Origin: Hymenopellis radicata
Lineage: Eukaryota; Basidiomycota; Agaricomycetes; Agaricales; Physalacriaceae
Direction of reading: 5' to 3'
DNA length: 64,000 bases
Assembly: GCA_015501595.1 (NCBI GenBank)
Contig: JADNRX010000002.1
Span: 496,001 to 560,000 of the forward strand
The position numbers and the translations under genes were made by a program. The notes beneath the pieces are model-generated. The model searched no databases. It had not been told where the DNA came from and saw only the letters and a program-made list of their open reading frames with translations. Shown piece after piece: positions 12,009 to 23,430 of the stretch. The first letter of the stretch is position 1. Every line of letters begins with the position of its first letter.

Positions 12009-12423
12009 TTCCCGATGACCGTAGCGGCTGGCTTGACAAAGAGAGTACCAACCGAATTAAAAACAAGATGCTGGATGCGCGGTGATGGACGGAATTAAAG
12101 CAGGTTCCGGTTAACGTGAACGCACTAAGCTCCGGCGACACTCTGACATGCAATGCATTAACGACTTGACGACTTGCGGCCGAATCCCTGCTACATATCA
12201 CGGAACTTACAGACGGAATCAGGAATCACGAAATAACGAAAATATCACTACGAACAGGCTCTAAGCAGGCACATCAGGTCGTACCATGCTTAGACTTGCG
12301 ATACGCCTGAGTCGTACCATCGCTCCCACTAATTGCGTCAAAATTGGAGGCACTGGCGCCTATTTAAAGAGCTCATCAAATGAGTCGTACTCTTCTTATC
12401 TCTCTTTCCTTCGTACCCGCGCC
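12009..12423. other. intergenic, divergent promoter region
   Basis: About 415 bp between the start codons of the kinase (-) and the methyltransferase (+). TATTTAAA at about 12360 may serve the methyltransferase. No gene seen. Confidence 0.4.
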
Positions 12424-13448
12424 ATGTCTACTATTCACAAAACCGCTCAAGTAGGCTTTCGGAGCCGGAACGAACGAGCTTTACGATCGGTGAGTCGGTG
12501 CCTTCCCCGCACTTCCACTAGCTAAATTACTCAGGGCACGCCCATCCTATCAAGCAAATGCTCTTGCTGCGATTAAAGAAGCTGTAGCCGCCAAATCGTC
12601 TCTCAATGTCGTCGAGTATGTCGTTCTACGCGTCGATATATCGATATCGTTTCTCAACACTACCCCAGGATCGGAGCGGGCACTGGCATATTCACGAGAG
12701 CATTCCTTAAGCATCCGGACTGGTCTGACGCCATCAAAGAACTCAGAGCTGTAGAGCCCAGCGCCGGGATGCGCGAGATTTCAGCAAGACTGTCGACGAT
12801 AAGCGTGTTACCGTGTCCGACGGTAGCTTCACCGAATCCGGCATCCCAGACGGATGGGCCGACTTGATCACGGTTGCACAGGTCCGTCTTCCCGCCTCGA
12901 TTGCTTTTCTAGTTTGTGTGAATCATATTCAAGGCATTCCACTGGTGCCCGACTACGACGCCGCCTCCGCAGAGTTCGCGAGAATCTTGAAACCAGGCGG
13001 CACAGTCGCCTTCATCTGGAACTTGGAGGATCGGTAAGGACGCGTTGCGCCATTCATCATCTCAGCGCGTGCTTATCGCGATCTCAGGGATGCTGCTCGC
13101 TGGGTTGCCCAACTCCGGCACGCTTATGAACAGCACGAAGGGGGATCGCCACAATTCCGACTTGGTCTCTGGCGACAGACTTTCGATACTGCATCGTATC
13201 AAAAGTTCTTCAAGCCTCCTGTGGAGAAGACGTGGTCCTATGTCCTGGAGGGAACCGTAGGCTTAACGGCTGACAGGGTGAACAGCAAGAGCTACATTCA
13301 GGTTCTTCCTGATAATGTACGATCCAAGGTGCTTGCAGAGGTGAAAGAGACTGTTGCGCGCGGAGATGATCTCAAATGGATTGACGAGGGTAAGGGAATC
13401 TTTGAGTATCCTTACCAGACCTTTCTCGTCATCTCGGACAAGAAGTGA
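12424..13448 (+). pseudogene. SAM-dependent methyltransferase, frame broken at three sites
   Basis: The conserved blocks of a fungal class I methyltransferase (Methyltransf_11-like) are all present: GAGTNELYDRARPSYQ, VVE-IGAGTGIFTRAFLKHPDW (SAM site, spanning an intron), LRAVEPSAGMRE, FSKTVDDKRV, AFHWC, PDYDAASAEFARILKPGG and VAFIWNLEDR, then a C-terminal part ending in DKK. They do not stay in one frame. A one-base shift is needed at the T run 12457-12459 (between QVG and FGAG), at 12779-12781 (MREI to FSKT) and at the C run 12948-12950 (AFHWC to PDYD). These sit inside contiguous conserved blocks, so introns do not explain them. Normal introns (12490-12534, one in the SAM motif, one before AFHW, one after LEDR) are intact. 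It may be a young pseudogene, or intact with homopolymer errors in the assembly. Confidence 0.75.
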
Positions 13449-13613
13449 GCTAGAAAGTCAGAAATAGAATTACCCTGGAGAAAGGTGTTATTCATAAGAG
13501 TAGTCTTTATGTACTGTACAAGTAGAAATTGATTGAGTTGGGAATCCGCATTGCGACTAACTTGATACAGTATTTATCTGAAAGACGTACTCGTAGCGGG
13601 CGTAAGAAAGACA

Positions 13614-16600
13614 TCAGTTGGGGTACATAGCCACAACACGAAGTATTCCTTTGCCAAAGCCTTCGAGCATGACTTTTCTCGAATCTGACAGCTTCTTTGC
13701 CACGTTGAGGATGAAGTCGTGGTCGAGCTGGACATGGTAATCAGTTTTGCGTTAGAACACATAGCTATGAGGGCATACCTCCTTCATGCTGCCTTGGGCG
13801 CAGGACTCAACAATCTCCTTCCTTCGGTCAGCAGTACCTTCCGATTCGCTCATCTTAACTAGCTGTTCAGCCACGTCTTTTATTGAAGCAAGTGCTTGAG
13901 CTTTGATTGGCTTGAAATGCGCAACCAACTAGACCTGACGTGAACACGAGGAAAATGAAAGTACGTTGAACGATAGCGTACATTGCCAAGCTTGTGTATC
14001 TTGACGACCGAGTTGCTCTTGAACCTGAATGTCTCCAGCATGAGAAGGACAAAAGCCTAAGTGCTACATGAATATCAAAACACATGCAACTAGTAAGTGA
14101 ACGAACCTCCTGCATAAGTGCAGCGACATATAAAGCCGCCGCTGGTGACTGCCCAGACTTGACCTGTGCGAATCGAGCCGTCATATCTTGATGGATTGTT
14201 CATCAGTACGACTTGGGGGTATGAAGTGTGGACATACTCTCGAAGAAGGAGGTAACAAGGGCAGGTGGATCTGCAACGGGAGGCGCCTCCTCATCCTTCT
14301 TATGCGAGCCTCCATTTGTCGTTGGAATCTCGATACCCTTGAGAGGATGTCCAGTTTTCAACTCCGTCTGCTTGGCGGCCTCTGCAAGAACGACCGAAGG
14401 GGGAGGGCGGACATAGTCATGGTGAGGTTCTAACCACTCCGCTAATGCATCTGCATATCGAACGAACGTTAGCTCGTCTTCTGTCAACTGAACCCGTAAT
14501 GTATTAGTCGATGCTCCGTCCAAAAGAGGTTAACGATCACCTCAGAAAGCTCCTCGTCGCTTCGTGTACAGAGTCTTTCTTTCAAAGGTTTGGAGTTGGC
14601 CTCTGTTGCCTTTGGTCGATCGCCAATCAGCAGTTTCTCTTCCACAGTATCATCCAGATCACTCGCGTGCTGAAAGGCCCGGATATAAACCTTCAGGAAG
14701 GACCAAAGCCAGCCTTGCTAGAGAGCAATGAGCAAGATTGACAGCTACTGGATCCATAGTAAAGACGTACACCTTCCGACTTGCCGAATAACATGGTCTG
14801 CTCGTTGAGAGATGGACCGGAGCAAGGCTGATAGTTGGGTAATACATCAAAGTCGCGGTTGTCGAAGTGATCTTGAAGAAGACCTAAGAAGGCAATAACA
14901 CCGTTTATGAATGGACGTACCACGATCGAAGATGAACTTCAAGTCGATGAGCTCCATGTCAACAATTTCCGGAGAGACTAAGTCAAAGCCGAGTCGCATG
15001 CGCGTGTGCTCAAGCTTGGCGATGTTTCGCTGTAGGGAACATTCCACCCGGTTCTCGAAAATGACGAACTCAGGTATCTGTAGTTTTCTCAGTTACACAT
15101 CTCAGGACACGGTGACATAGACCAGACCTGGGAGTATTTCTCTCCGTTGAATGCCCGAACGACGTATTCGGGAGTCTAAGACAATATTGAACAAGACGAA
15201 AGGCTGCAAATTTAATACACACGTCTTGGGTGTTGCTGAGGTAGATCTGGGATGACTCTATGTGCTCAGTCATGAAGGTCAGGTCACCAGTGGCGGCTAG
15301 TGAAAAGGGAGATGATCGAGAAAGAAGGAAGTGGGACAGGGTATCGTTTTGTATCTGCTTTATTTGCATGGCCCGATAGTGTTCTATCGCCTGAGCGGGA
15401 GCACCTGTTTTCGAGTGAGAAACGCGACTCGACAGTTGTGGAAAGTCTCACCGAGTAGTCGGTATATTCGTATAAGCATTAGCCGTATTCGGAAGGAGGG
15501 TTTACTCCTAGCAACAGCATATTCTAGTAAAGAAACGGCGTTGTAGAGATATTTCTCCTCATTGGTCATCGTCCAAAGGTTGACGAATGCGTGACCGGCC
15601 AATATTGCCAAGTCGTCTGCGGGTTGTAGATCCGTTACTGCTAGATTCTTTCCAAGCTGCACGCCCTCCAGATAATGTTTCGTATAAATGTCAGCGTGAG
15701 ATAACTCTGCCTCGACGGTCACTTCAGATGGCTGGAGGCTGTATCGAAGAAGCTTGTGACAGTTGATGAGGCGTTGCAGATCGGATTGTGGAGACTTGAT
15801 AGGTGATGTTAGTTTGGGGGAGGTCTAATCGAAACCGGACTCACGTAGGAAGACGCGACAGCTTCTAGGAAACTTGCCCATTGTGAAGCAAGTTCTCCAT
15901 CTAATAGCACGTAGGGGAGAAGGTCCTCATAACAGCAGGCCTTGTCACCTATTCGTCCAAAGTAATCCTTCAATAGTTCCACGATTCGTCCATCATCTGT
16001 ACCTGACGCTGAGCATGCTGCCAAAATAAGGATTTACATTACGCACCCGTTGATACACCATACTGGCGCGCGCGCTTTTCTAACTCCAACAGGGCAAGAG
16101 GTCCAGAACGATCGGATTTGCCATCTTTCGCTGCTATGCTGTCCAACAGCTCCTGTACCCTCAAGCACTCGGCGACGAGATCAGATTTTCGCGTCTCATC
16201 ACCAGCCAAGTCGGAGGCAGATGCGAAAGTCGCGTCAAGAACGGCGAGCAACTCTAACCAATTACGATCGCTTCGAAAATATCAACAATTGTAAGTGTCG
16301 CGAAAGCGATCCGCCTACTTGTGCTCCACGATCAGTGTCTCCGCTCGCTTTCCTTCCTCTTGAAGGAGACCTTTGGCGCGCCATATGTCACGTCGGACTT
16401 CATTGCAGACGATACTAGCCGCACAAATGTACTTGCCAATTTCACTGTCCAGAAGTTTTAACGCATCATCGTAAGAGCCGAGTTCGCGAAGAATGGAGAG
16501 GTGGAGATGGAAGCGGTCTGCTTGATTAAAGGAAGGATTCGGAGATGACGTTATTAGGCGGAGGGCGAGTTGATAAAGCATGGTCCGCATGTTGGCTGGT

Positions 16601-17325
16601 GTAGCACTGTCATTAGCCTAGGAAATAATTAGCTCAATATTTTGAAGAAAGAAAAGGACGCTACCTGAAGCACAGCAGCCATTACACTCCAATAGAGATA
16701 TTGTTCTTTTCGGAACTGCTTATAGAGTTTCGTGGCGACCTTTGCGAGAGTTGTTAGAAAGAGGAACAGCGCGACTGAGGCTCTCACCTGTTGTGCAGTC
16801 TTCCAATGGCCGGCTCGGACGTTGGCCAGGAATGTCTGATTGCCTAGGTCTTCATTCGACGGCTCTTTCTTGAACGCCTCTTCAAACATCTGCACGGTGT
16901 CCTTGTCTGTAACACGGACATGAGGCGTGGAAGAAGGTATACATAATAACCGAGCTTACGTCGACCTAGTCCGCGAAGGACGTGCATCATGGCGGACAGC
17001 ACGCCGTCGTCGGTCGGCTTCGACGCCAGGATCTCATCGCACAAGACCAGGGACTCCTCGACTTTTTGAGATCGCACCAAAGCCAAGGCTTTCAATGCCT
17101 ATTGACAATTTAGCTCGGACTTGTCTCCGGAACGCCGCACACGTCACCGACCTTGACGAGCACATTCTTCGGCTGCTTTTTGAGGATTTTGTTGCACGCT
17201 ACCAGGGCAGACTTGTTCGAGCCGGTGTCGAGGGCATCTGTGGGGTATCAGCTTCCGTCGTGTCCGCTGTAGCCCGAAGACTGACCGTAGATAGGGCGGA
17301 CCTGGCGATCTAAGGCACTCGACAT
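13614..17325 (-). CDS. NAA25: NatB N-terminal acetyltransferase auxiliary subunit (Naa25/Mdm20)
   Basis: TPR-like subunit that anchors the NatB catalytic subunit to the ribosome for acetylation of nascent Met-Asx/Glx N termini. Start MSSALDRQVRPIY at 17325, stop at 13614-13616. The N-terminal half carries helical repeats: LKALALVRSQKVEESLVLCD, DEILASKPTDDGVLSAMMHV, VQMFEEAFKKEPSNEDLGNQ and KLYKQFRKEQYLYWSVMAA. It continues with LLDSEIGKYICAA and RRDIWRAKGLLQEEGK, as in the Mdm20 family. The C-terminal half holds LVSPEIVDMELIDLKFIFDR and ends KGILRVVAMYPN. Length is roughly 950-1,000 aa over many short exons, normal for the family. I did not resolve every splice site, but each open segment is consistent and no frame break is evident. 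Confidence 0.9.
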
Positions 17326-17478
17326 TCGCTAGCAACAAGAGAAAGATGAATAAGGAAGAGAGATGGTTTCAATGTGGTCGGTGTCCGAAGCGTGTCCCCA
17401 AGGTCGCGACAGATTTTTTTCGGAGTAGCCGGGTCGATATGCCGATCAGATGCCGATGCCGCCCGCCGGCAATAATTA
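17326..17478. other. intergenic, NAA25 upstream region
   Basis: Promoter side of NAA25. No gene recognised. It is followed directly by the GDSL exon-1 relic. Confidence 0.4.
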
Positions 17479-17580
17479 TTTACCACTGAGATCGCTTTCT
17501 TTACGCCAACAATGTCTCTTCTCCAACGCTCTTCTTCTTGGCCAGGTTTCGCTAATATAAAACATCTCTTTATCTTGTCC
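17479..17580 (+). pseudogene. orphan exon-1 copy of a GDSL esterase gene
   Basis: About 102 bp closely match 20814-20926, the 5' leader and first exon of the esterase gene at 20849. The shared part starts at TTTACCACTGAGATCGCTTT and includes the ATG (17512). It encodes the [13 protein letters not shown] segment and ends at TTATCTTGTCC, just past the exon-1 donor. The copy here is 11 bp shorter near the ATG. Beyond 17580 the sequences diverge, and no GDSY, VGIND or DHLHPT blocks follow. It looks like the 5' remnant of a lost third paralogue, or a partial duplication. Confidence 0.75.
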
Positions 17581-18454
17581 AGAAGACGCGAGGCGCGAGG
17601 CGGACAAGGAAATGAGAAGGATCCGCCTAAGCCAAAGTTTCCGTCGATCTGTTTATCGTCGCCTTGGAATGTTCATTGTCTTTCGAGGTCGGTTTCCGTC
17701 TCTGTTCTCACACATACACATACTAACAGCTTCAAACTTCCAGCTTCTGATTAGGACATTTGTATACACATTCTGTGAAATGGTGAAGTACGAAAAATTT
17801 AATCTTTCACACGGGAGCATTTCGTTGCTAGGAAATGGTCATGTGCCTAGCAGGGATGTGGCGCCAGCGACGATCTCCCACTGTAGCGGCGGGGGGCCAG
17901 ATGGGTCTGCGTATGCACGCGCTCTCTCGCGACCATATGGAATAGCATTCGGAACAGGTCCTCGAAGGAATGGTCTGTGCACCTTTAGGACCAGGAACGA
18001 CAGAACCTTCCAGAGCGCTATTACGCGATGAGATGTTGAGCGATTTTATGCATCGTTGCGGGTAAGTATATTGTTTCCTATTTCCGGCGCCCATTCATTC
18101 GAACTTATTTAGCTCGTGTTTTTTTCCATTCTCTGTCGCCTCTGAAGGGAGACCGCAAACATGACTCCAGGATATCGGTAAGGAGACGGAACCGCTTTGC
18201 GGGAACTCGGCTAGAACGGCGGACTGAATTACAGGCGGATCGCATCGCGGTGAGATGTGCGGTGCCGTATTTGGAGTAGTCCGTTCCTTCTGAGCTTGAG
18301 TTCTTGCTTCTTGCGTGGGTCGTTAAATGCCAGGAGACACCCGGGCGAAGGCTTCATTTTTCACTCCCCAATCCTTTGACACGACGGTCTTTTGTCTCTC
18401 ACCTCTCTGATCCTTATTTACATTCGCCGTCTCGTTTCACCTCCACTGTCGAAC
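17581..18454. other. intergenic, no gene recognised
   Basis: Some 870 bp between the esterase relic and the DUF6534 gene. Several short open frames (for example 17612-18031) show no motif I recognise. The last 100 bp should be the DUF6534 promoter. Confidence 0.4.
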
Positions 18455-20430
18455 ATGGTGTCTCTCGATTCGACGTTAGTGGTGGCGTACCCGAATAACG
18501 GGGCTTTTTTTTTCTGACTTGGGCCCGATAGGTTTGGCGCCGCCTATATTGGCGTTGTCATCGCTGGAATGTACGACCATCTCTCTCTCTTTTTTTCTGC
18601 TCGTTGATAAGCGGTCCTTTCTTCGCAGTCTCCATGGAGGTACATCGATGTCTTTGCTCCCGCCGACCTTACGCTGACCACGAGCAGTCACCTGCGTTCA
18701 GGCGCTGTACTACTTTCTCCACCAAACCGACGGCTGGGGTCTCAAAGGCATCGTTACGGCGGTCATGGTCTTCGACACCATCCATCAAGCGCTCATTTCA
18801 CACACCGGTACGCTGACCTCGTCGTTATCTATCGCGTTGGAGGCTGATAGTTTCATTTAGTCTATACCTATGTCATCTCCAATTACTTCAACCCGGCTAT
18901 CCTCAACGACACAGTTTGGTACGTGTTTTTTTCGTCTCGTTACCTTGCTTTCTTCGCTCATAAAACTCGCTTGCAGGAGTCTCCTGGTTCGTCTTCGCTC
19001 CTTTGGAATGCGCCGTCGTTAATTGCCTCCAGCTCGAGGTTCTCTTCAACGGCTTCACTGCTCTTCTCGTTCAAGGGTAAATGTTTCCGCTTCAGTAGTG
19101 TTTTCTTTGACTAATCGTATCTTCAGTTTCCTTGCCATGCGCGTCTGGCATCGTACGTTGCTCGCTTCGTCCTCACATCCGCTCATTCCAACACGTACTT
19201 TCCGCTGGTAGTAAGTTCGCGTAACATCTGGCTTACTGGTCTAGTCGTAAGTGTTTGTCTTTTTCATGCAATGGGACCTAAATTTTCTCCGTTTCTAGTC
19301 GTCTTTTGTGATAGGCGAATTCGGTAAGTCTCCTCCCGTTCCCAAAGACTCGACTAGCTTGCTCACCTGTTCCTTAGGCTGCGTCGTCGGTATGCTGTAT
19401 TACTCCATTCCGACACGTCGACTAACGGACCTGCCAAGTATTCGCCGTCTACGCTCTTATCCATGTGCACACCTTCGAGGAGCTCGGCGCGCTCAAGGTT
19501 CGTATTCCTCGTTTCGATTTCCGAAACGAATTGCTCATGATCTAAGGCGCTTTCCATTACTGTCAACGCCCTCGCGGCGGGTGGAGATATCACGATAACA
19601 ACGGCTCTCGTCTGCCTTCTAGCCCAGTCAAGGCCGCGCTTTGCCAACTCCCGCAGGATGATCAAGATGCTGGTACGTGTCGTTGTGCACCTCCTTCCGG
19701 TATGGAGCCTGACTCATTCACTCCGCTAGATCATATACTCCATCAACACCGGCCTCATCACCACGCTCTGCGCCATCGCTTCCTTGGTCTCAGTACGTCG
19801 GGTTCTCGCCATCTCCTTGTGAATCTGACACCTCTGCGCGTGTAGATCTTGGCCTGGGGACATACCTTCATCTACATCACATTCTTCTTCTGCATTGGCC
19901 GACGTATGTGGTCTCTTCTCTTAGTCCTATGTGTTCTAATTGCCAGACAGTCTACTCGAACTCCCTGCTGGCCACCCTCAACGCTCGCAAACGGATCCGC
20001 GCGAGCGGCGAAGGTGTTAACACGACTTCGGATAACCAAGGCATGGGCTTCTCCCTCAAGGATATTTCTACGCAATCGAAAGCTGGTACACTCGGTACGA
20101 AGACAAGCATCGGTTGTATTGGGTTGGGCTCGGCATTCTCCGGTGGAGGTCGGGTAAGTCTCGTCTTCTTGGACTCACTGTCAATCCGTCGCTCATGCTC
20201 TGTTTTCACGAAGCACCCGACCAATATCTCTATCAAGATCGATACCACAAAGGAGTTCGCCACGGACGATGGCAGGATGGCCAGTAACGAGAAGGACAAC
20301 GATGTAGGCTCTTCTGTCCTTTGGATGCACTTATCGTTGACCACGCGTTTGTCAGTCTGGCTCCAGCAAAGATAGCCTCACCTTCCAAGAAATGATTCAC
20401 GAGACGACTGGCTCGAAAGAAGTCGTCTAG
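18455..20430 (+). CDS. DUF6534-family multipass membrane protein
   Basis: Start ATG 18455 with a 20-nt first exon (18455-18474), then exon 2 from 18532. Together they read MVSLDST-FGAAYIGVVIAGM. Further exons carry GVTCVQALYYFLHQTD, VMVFDTIHQALISHTVYTY and VISNYFNPAILNDT. These hydrophobic helices with conserved D..HQ and H.VY.Y match the Agaricomycete DUF6534 proteins, which have about seven membrane segments and unknown function. Later hydrophobic segments (SILAWGHTFIYITFFFCIGR) lead to LYSNSLLATLNARKR, typical of the last helix and the start of the cytosolic tail. The tail is polar and ends ETTGSKEVV at the stop 20428-20430. I resolved only part of the splice sites. It is flanked on both sides by GDSL-esterase sequence. 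Confidence 0.8.
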
Positions 20431-20813
20431 GCAAGTCGTCCTTGCTGCCATTCGTCAGCGATGGAGTAGATTGGCCGGATCATGGCTTCTTGCGGAGAAG
20501 CAGCAACACAAAACTTTTCCCTATCTTGCACATCTTGGGTTCTTGACATGTCCTTTGTTTTCTGTTGCTTTCGTATGTACGTTTGTGCTCCGGTGTGGGT
20601 CTGGTATGTATCTATTAGGTCTCAAACAAAAATGTACATTATTGTGTGTTATTCATCTTCTCGTTATACCCTTGAGATCATTGCCGGATCCAAGTATCTT
20701 AGTATGAGTATGCTGCGTACTTTTGATCTACGGTTGGGCAATGGTTGGGCGTGTCTAGCATTCGGTCCGGTTTCGGCTGTCGGCATCTCACCTTTCCTTT
20801 TCCGGAGAGGAAA
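20431..20813. other. intergenic
   Basis: About 380 bp, T-rich, between the DUF6534 stop and the esterase leader. It probably holds the DUF6534 3' UTR and the esterase promoter. No gene seen. Confidence 0.4.
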
Positions 20814-20926
20814 TTTACCACTGAGATCGCTTTCTTTACATACGCTCAATGTCTCTGAGTCTTCTTCTCCAACGCTCTCCTTCTTGGCCGGGTTTCGCTA
20901 ATATAAAACATCTCTTTATCTTGTCC
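20814..20926 (+). repeat. leader/exon-1 repeat shared with 17479-17580
   Basis: Direct repeat of the 17.5-kb relic, about 3.3 kb away. It spans 35 bp of 5' leader, the ATG and exon 1. The last ~45 bp are almost identical between copies, which points to a recent duplication. Confidence 0.75.
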
Positions 20927-21916
20927 GTCTCTTCCGCCCTACTCTGTGATCAACCGTCTTATTCCTCTCGAACAGCGGTGCTTCCTACTGTGCTACCTCG
21001 GATGAGCTTCCCAATCGCCAGATCATTCCTACTCCCGTAGAGCCCTTGGGAGTACCTTTTCCTGGCGAAGATGATGCTCTGTATACAAAGCCTGGCACAC
21101 CGAATTGGGTGGGCCACTTGATTGCGCAGTATCGTCCAGGACCACGATACAAACCCAATGTACCAGCGGAGGAACAGGATCCTGCATATCTGGAGCATCC
21201 TCTACTCGTTTATAACTATTCCTTCGGTGGAAGCCGAGCAGTCGAAATCATAAAATATCAACTACCCTCCTTTTTGAAAGGTGCTGGCGCGAAGCCTTCT
21301 TGGGCGCCCTGGATCTCTGAAGATTCGTTGTTCAGTCAGTTAGACCTTACCTCGAAGACAACCGTCATCTAAATCACTCGTGCAGTTACTTGGGTTGGAA
21401 TTAATGATTGCGCGTAAGTGTTGCATTCGTCTAAATATTTCTTCACCACCAGACAAGGCAACAGTTGCGACGAAAGCATGAGTAATTTGTTTGGCGCCCA
21501 CGAGAAGTTGTATGAAGCTGGAGCGCGCAACTTTGTGCTAATCAATGTGCCCCCAATTCAACGCTCGCCAGCAGGTAAATACGCCATGTCATCTCTCAAG
21601 ATTCAGCTACATCTGACATGGTGAAGTTGATGAAATAATCGCCGAAAGAGCTAGTCAGACATATGTAGATTGGAACGCCTCTCTGGTGCAAGCTCTTTCA
21701 GCTTTCAGTGAAGCCCATCCGGATGCAACGACGATGATTTTCTCAGCGCATGACGCATTCACAAAAATCCTTGACAGCCCAGAGGAACACAACTTGCCTG
21801 TCTCAGATCTTCGGAAGAGAGGAGGGGCGATATGGGTGGACCATCTTCATCCGACAAGTGCTGTTCATTCTCATGTCGCTCGCTATTTGGCCGATTTTCT
21901 GCAGAGTTTCGAATAA
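20849..21916 (+). CDS. GDSL (SGNH) esterase, CE16-like, copy 1 with GASY motif
   Basis: Five exons fit in phase: 20849-20922, 20976-21334, 21386-21413, 21453-21574 and 21627-21916, giving 290 aa. The family is SGNH hydrolases resembling carbohydrate esterase 16 acetylesterases. Seen: [13 protein letters not shown] leading into block [19 protein letters not shown], the block [12 protein letters not shown], and the C-terminal [12 protein letters not shown] with catalytic Asp and His. Block I reads GASY rather than GDSY, so the nucleophile Ser remains but the preceding Asp is Ala, followed by [10 protein letters not shown]. No signal peptide is evident, unlike secreted CE16 enzymes. The neighbour at 22075 is a paralogue with the same exon plan. 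The substrate is unknown; activity may be altered by the GAS change. Confidence 0.88.
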
Positions 21917-22074
21917 AGCTTGTTATATTTCAGTTCGATTCGATTTCATGTATGCAGTCCTTGTTTTCATTACCTCGGCTACTCATCGTGGGAAACTCGG
22001 TCACTCGTCGTCTTCGTCCGAGTCGTGTTGTATACTTAAGGCTAAGAGTATACCACCAAACGACGTATGACAGG

Positions 22075-23159
22075 ATGCCTAGTACTGTCCTCCAATTAAC
22101 GTCGTCCTGGCCTGGAATAACCAAGATCAAGAACCTCTTCGTATTGTGCGTATTTCTGTAACTTCATTGATAATAATAACCGTAACGGTTTGGCTAGCGG
22201 AGACTCATATAGCTCGGTCTTGGCGGCCCATTACACTAACCGTCAAATCATACCAACGCCCCTCCGGCCCTTTGGTGTAACCTTTCCAGGTGAGGCAGGG
22301 GGGCTTTGGAACGAGCATGACATGCCGAACTGGGTTGGCCACTTTATCACAAAGTACCGTCCAGGACCACGATACAAACCTAACACCTCTGAAATGGAGC
22401 AAGATCCCGAGTATCTGAATTCACCTCTCCTTGTCTTTGACTACGCTCTCGGGGGCAATACTGTCAATCACATCGTGAATACTCAGTTGTCAACTTTCCT
22501 CAAAGGTGCTGGTGTCAAGCCTGATTGGGCGCCCTGGTTACCTGAAGATTCACTCTTTGGTTCGTGAGATTCTTCCTATGAGGTGTTCTGTGTTTCATAA
22601 AGCCATCAAGTTACTTGGATTGGTATCAATGATTGCGCGTATGTACTCGATCCATCCAAGCAGTATCATTTGTTCTCATCTGACGATGCCATTCAGATTC
22701 TCTAAAGATCACGACGCAAGCATAAATAAACTGTTCACAGCACAAGAGGAGCTGTATGAGACGGGGGCGCGCAACTTTTTATTTATCGACGTCCCTCCAG
22801 TGCAGCGCACACCTGCTGGTAAGCCTGCTAGTATACTTATATTCTAACCCGGTACATTATCCGTTATAGTTCGAAAAGAGCGCGCTGAAGAAGCTAGCAA
22901 GAGCTTCCTCGACTGGAACGCTTGTCTGATCAACCGTATCTACGCCTTTAACACCTCACATCCTGATGCAACAGTAATGTTATTCTCGTCCTACGACACA
23001 TTCACTACGATCCTCGACGATTTAAAGAGGCATAACTTACCCGTTGGAGATGCAAGGAAGAGAGGTGGAGCGGTGTGGATAGATCATCTTCATCCGACAA
23101 GTGCTATGCATGACCACTTTGCTCGGTATTTGGCGGACTTTCTCACTGGGGTATCATAG
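22075..23159 (+). CDS. GDSL (SGNH) esterase, CE16-like, copy 2
   Basis: Exons 22075-22145, 22198-22559, 22611-22638, 22697-22818 and 22870-23159 give 290 aa, the same length as copy 1. Exons 3, 4 and 5 are exactly the same size in both copies (28, 122, 290 nt). Block I is the canonical FGDSYSSV, created across the first intron. Then come [27 protein letters not shown] and [12 protein letters not shown], giving a full Ser-Asp-His triad. The N terminus (WPGITKIKNLFVF) differs more from copy 1 than copy 1 differs from the 17.5-kb relic. Probable O-acetyl or other ester hydrolase; no signal peptide seen. Tandem duplication is the obvious origin. Confidence 0.9.
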
Positions 23160-23430
23160 AGGATAATACGAGTAACAATGTATTGGAGAGAATGTAGAGT
23201 GAGTTAATGAAGAGGTAGTAGACTACAGTTTAAGCCTTTCGCCGTCATCCGCAAGCGGGCTCAAAGAGGCAACTTGCTTCCTTCCCTCAGCAGCGTCACT
23301 GGCGGCTTGCATTACGCATCGCAGCTTGCACACGCACCAGCTGGCAGTGCAGTCAATTATACTTCCCATGCAGTCAACAGCTTGCCTTCTGTAACGTCGG
23401 CTGGCGATTCGCTTGTTGACCAGTACCACC

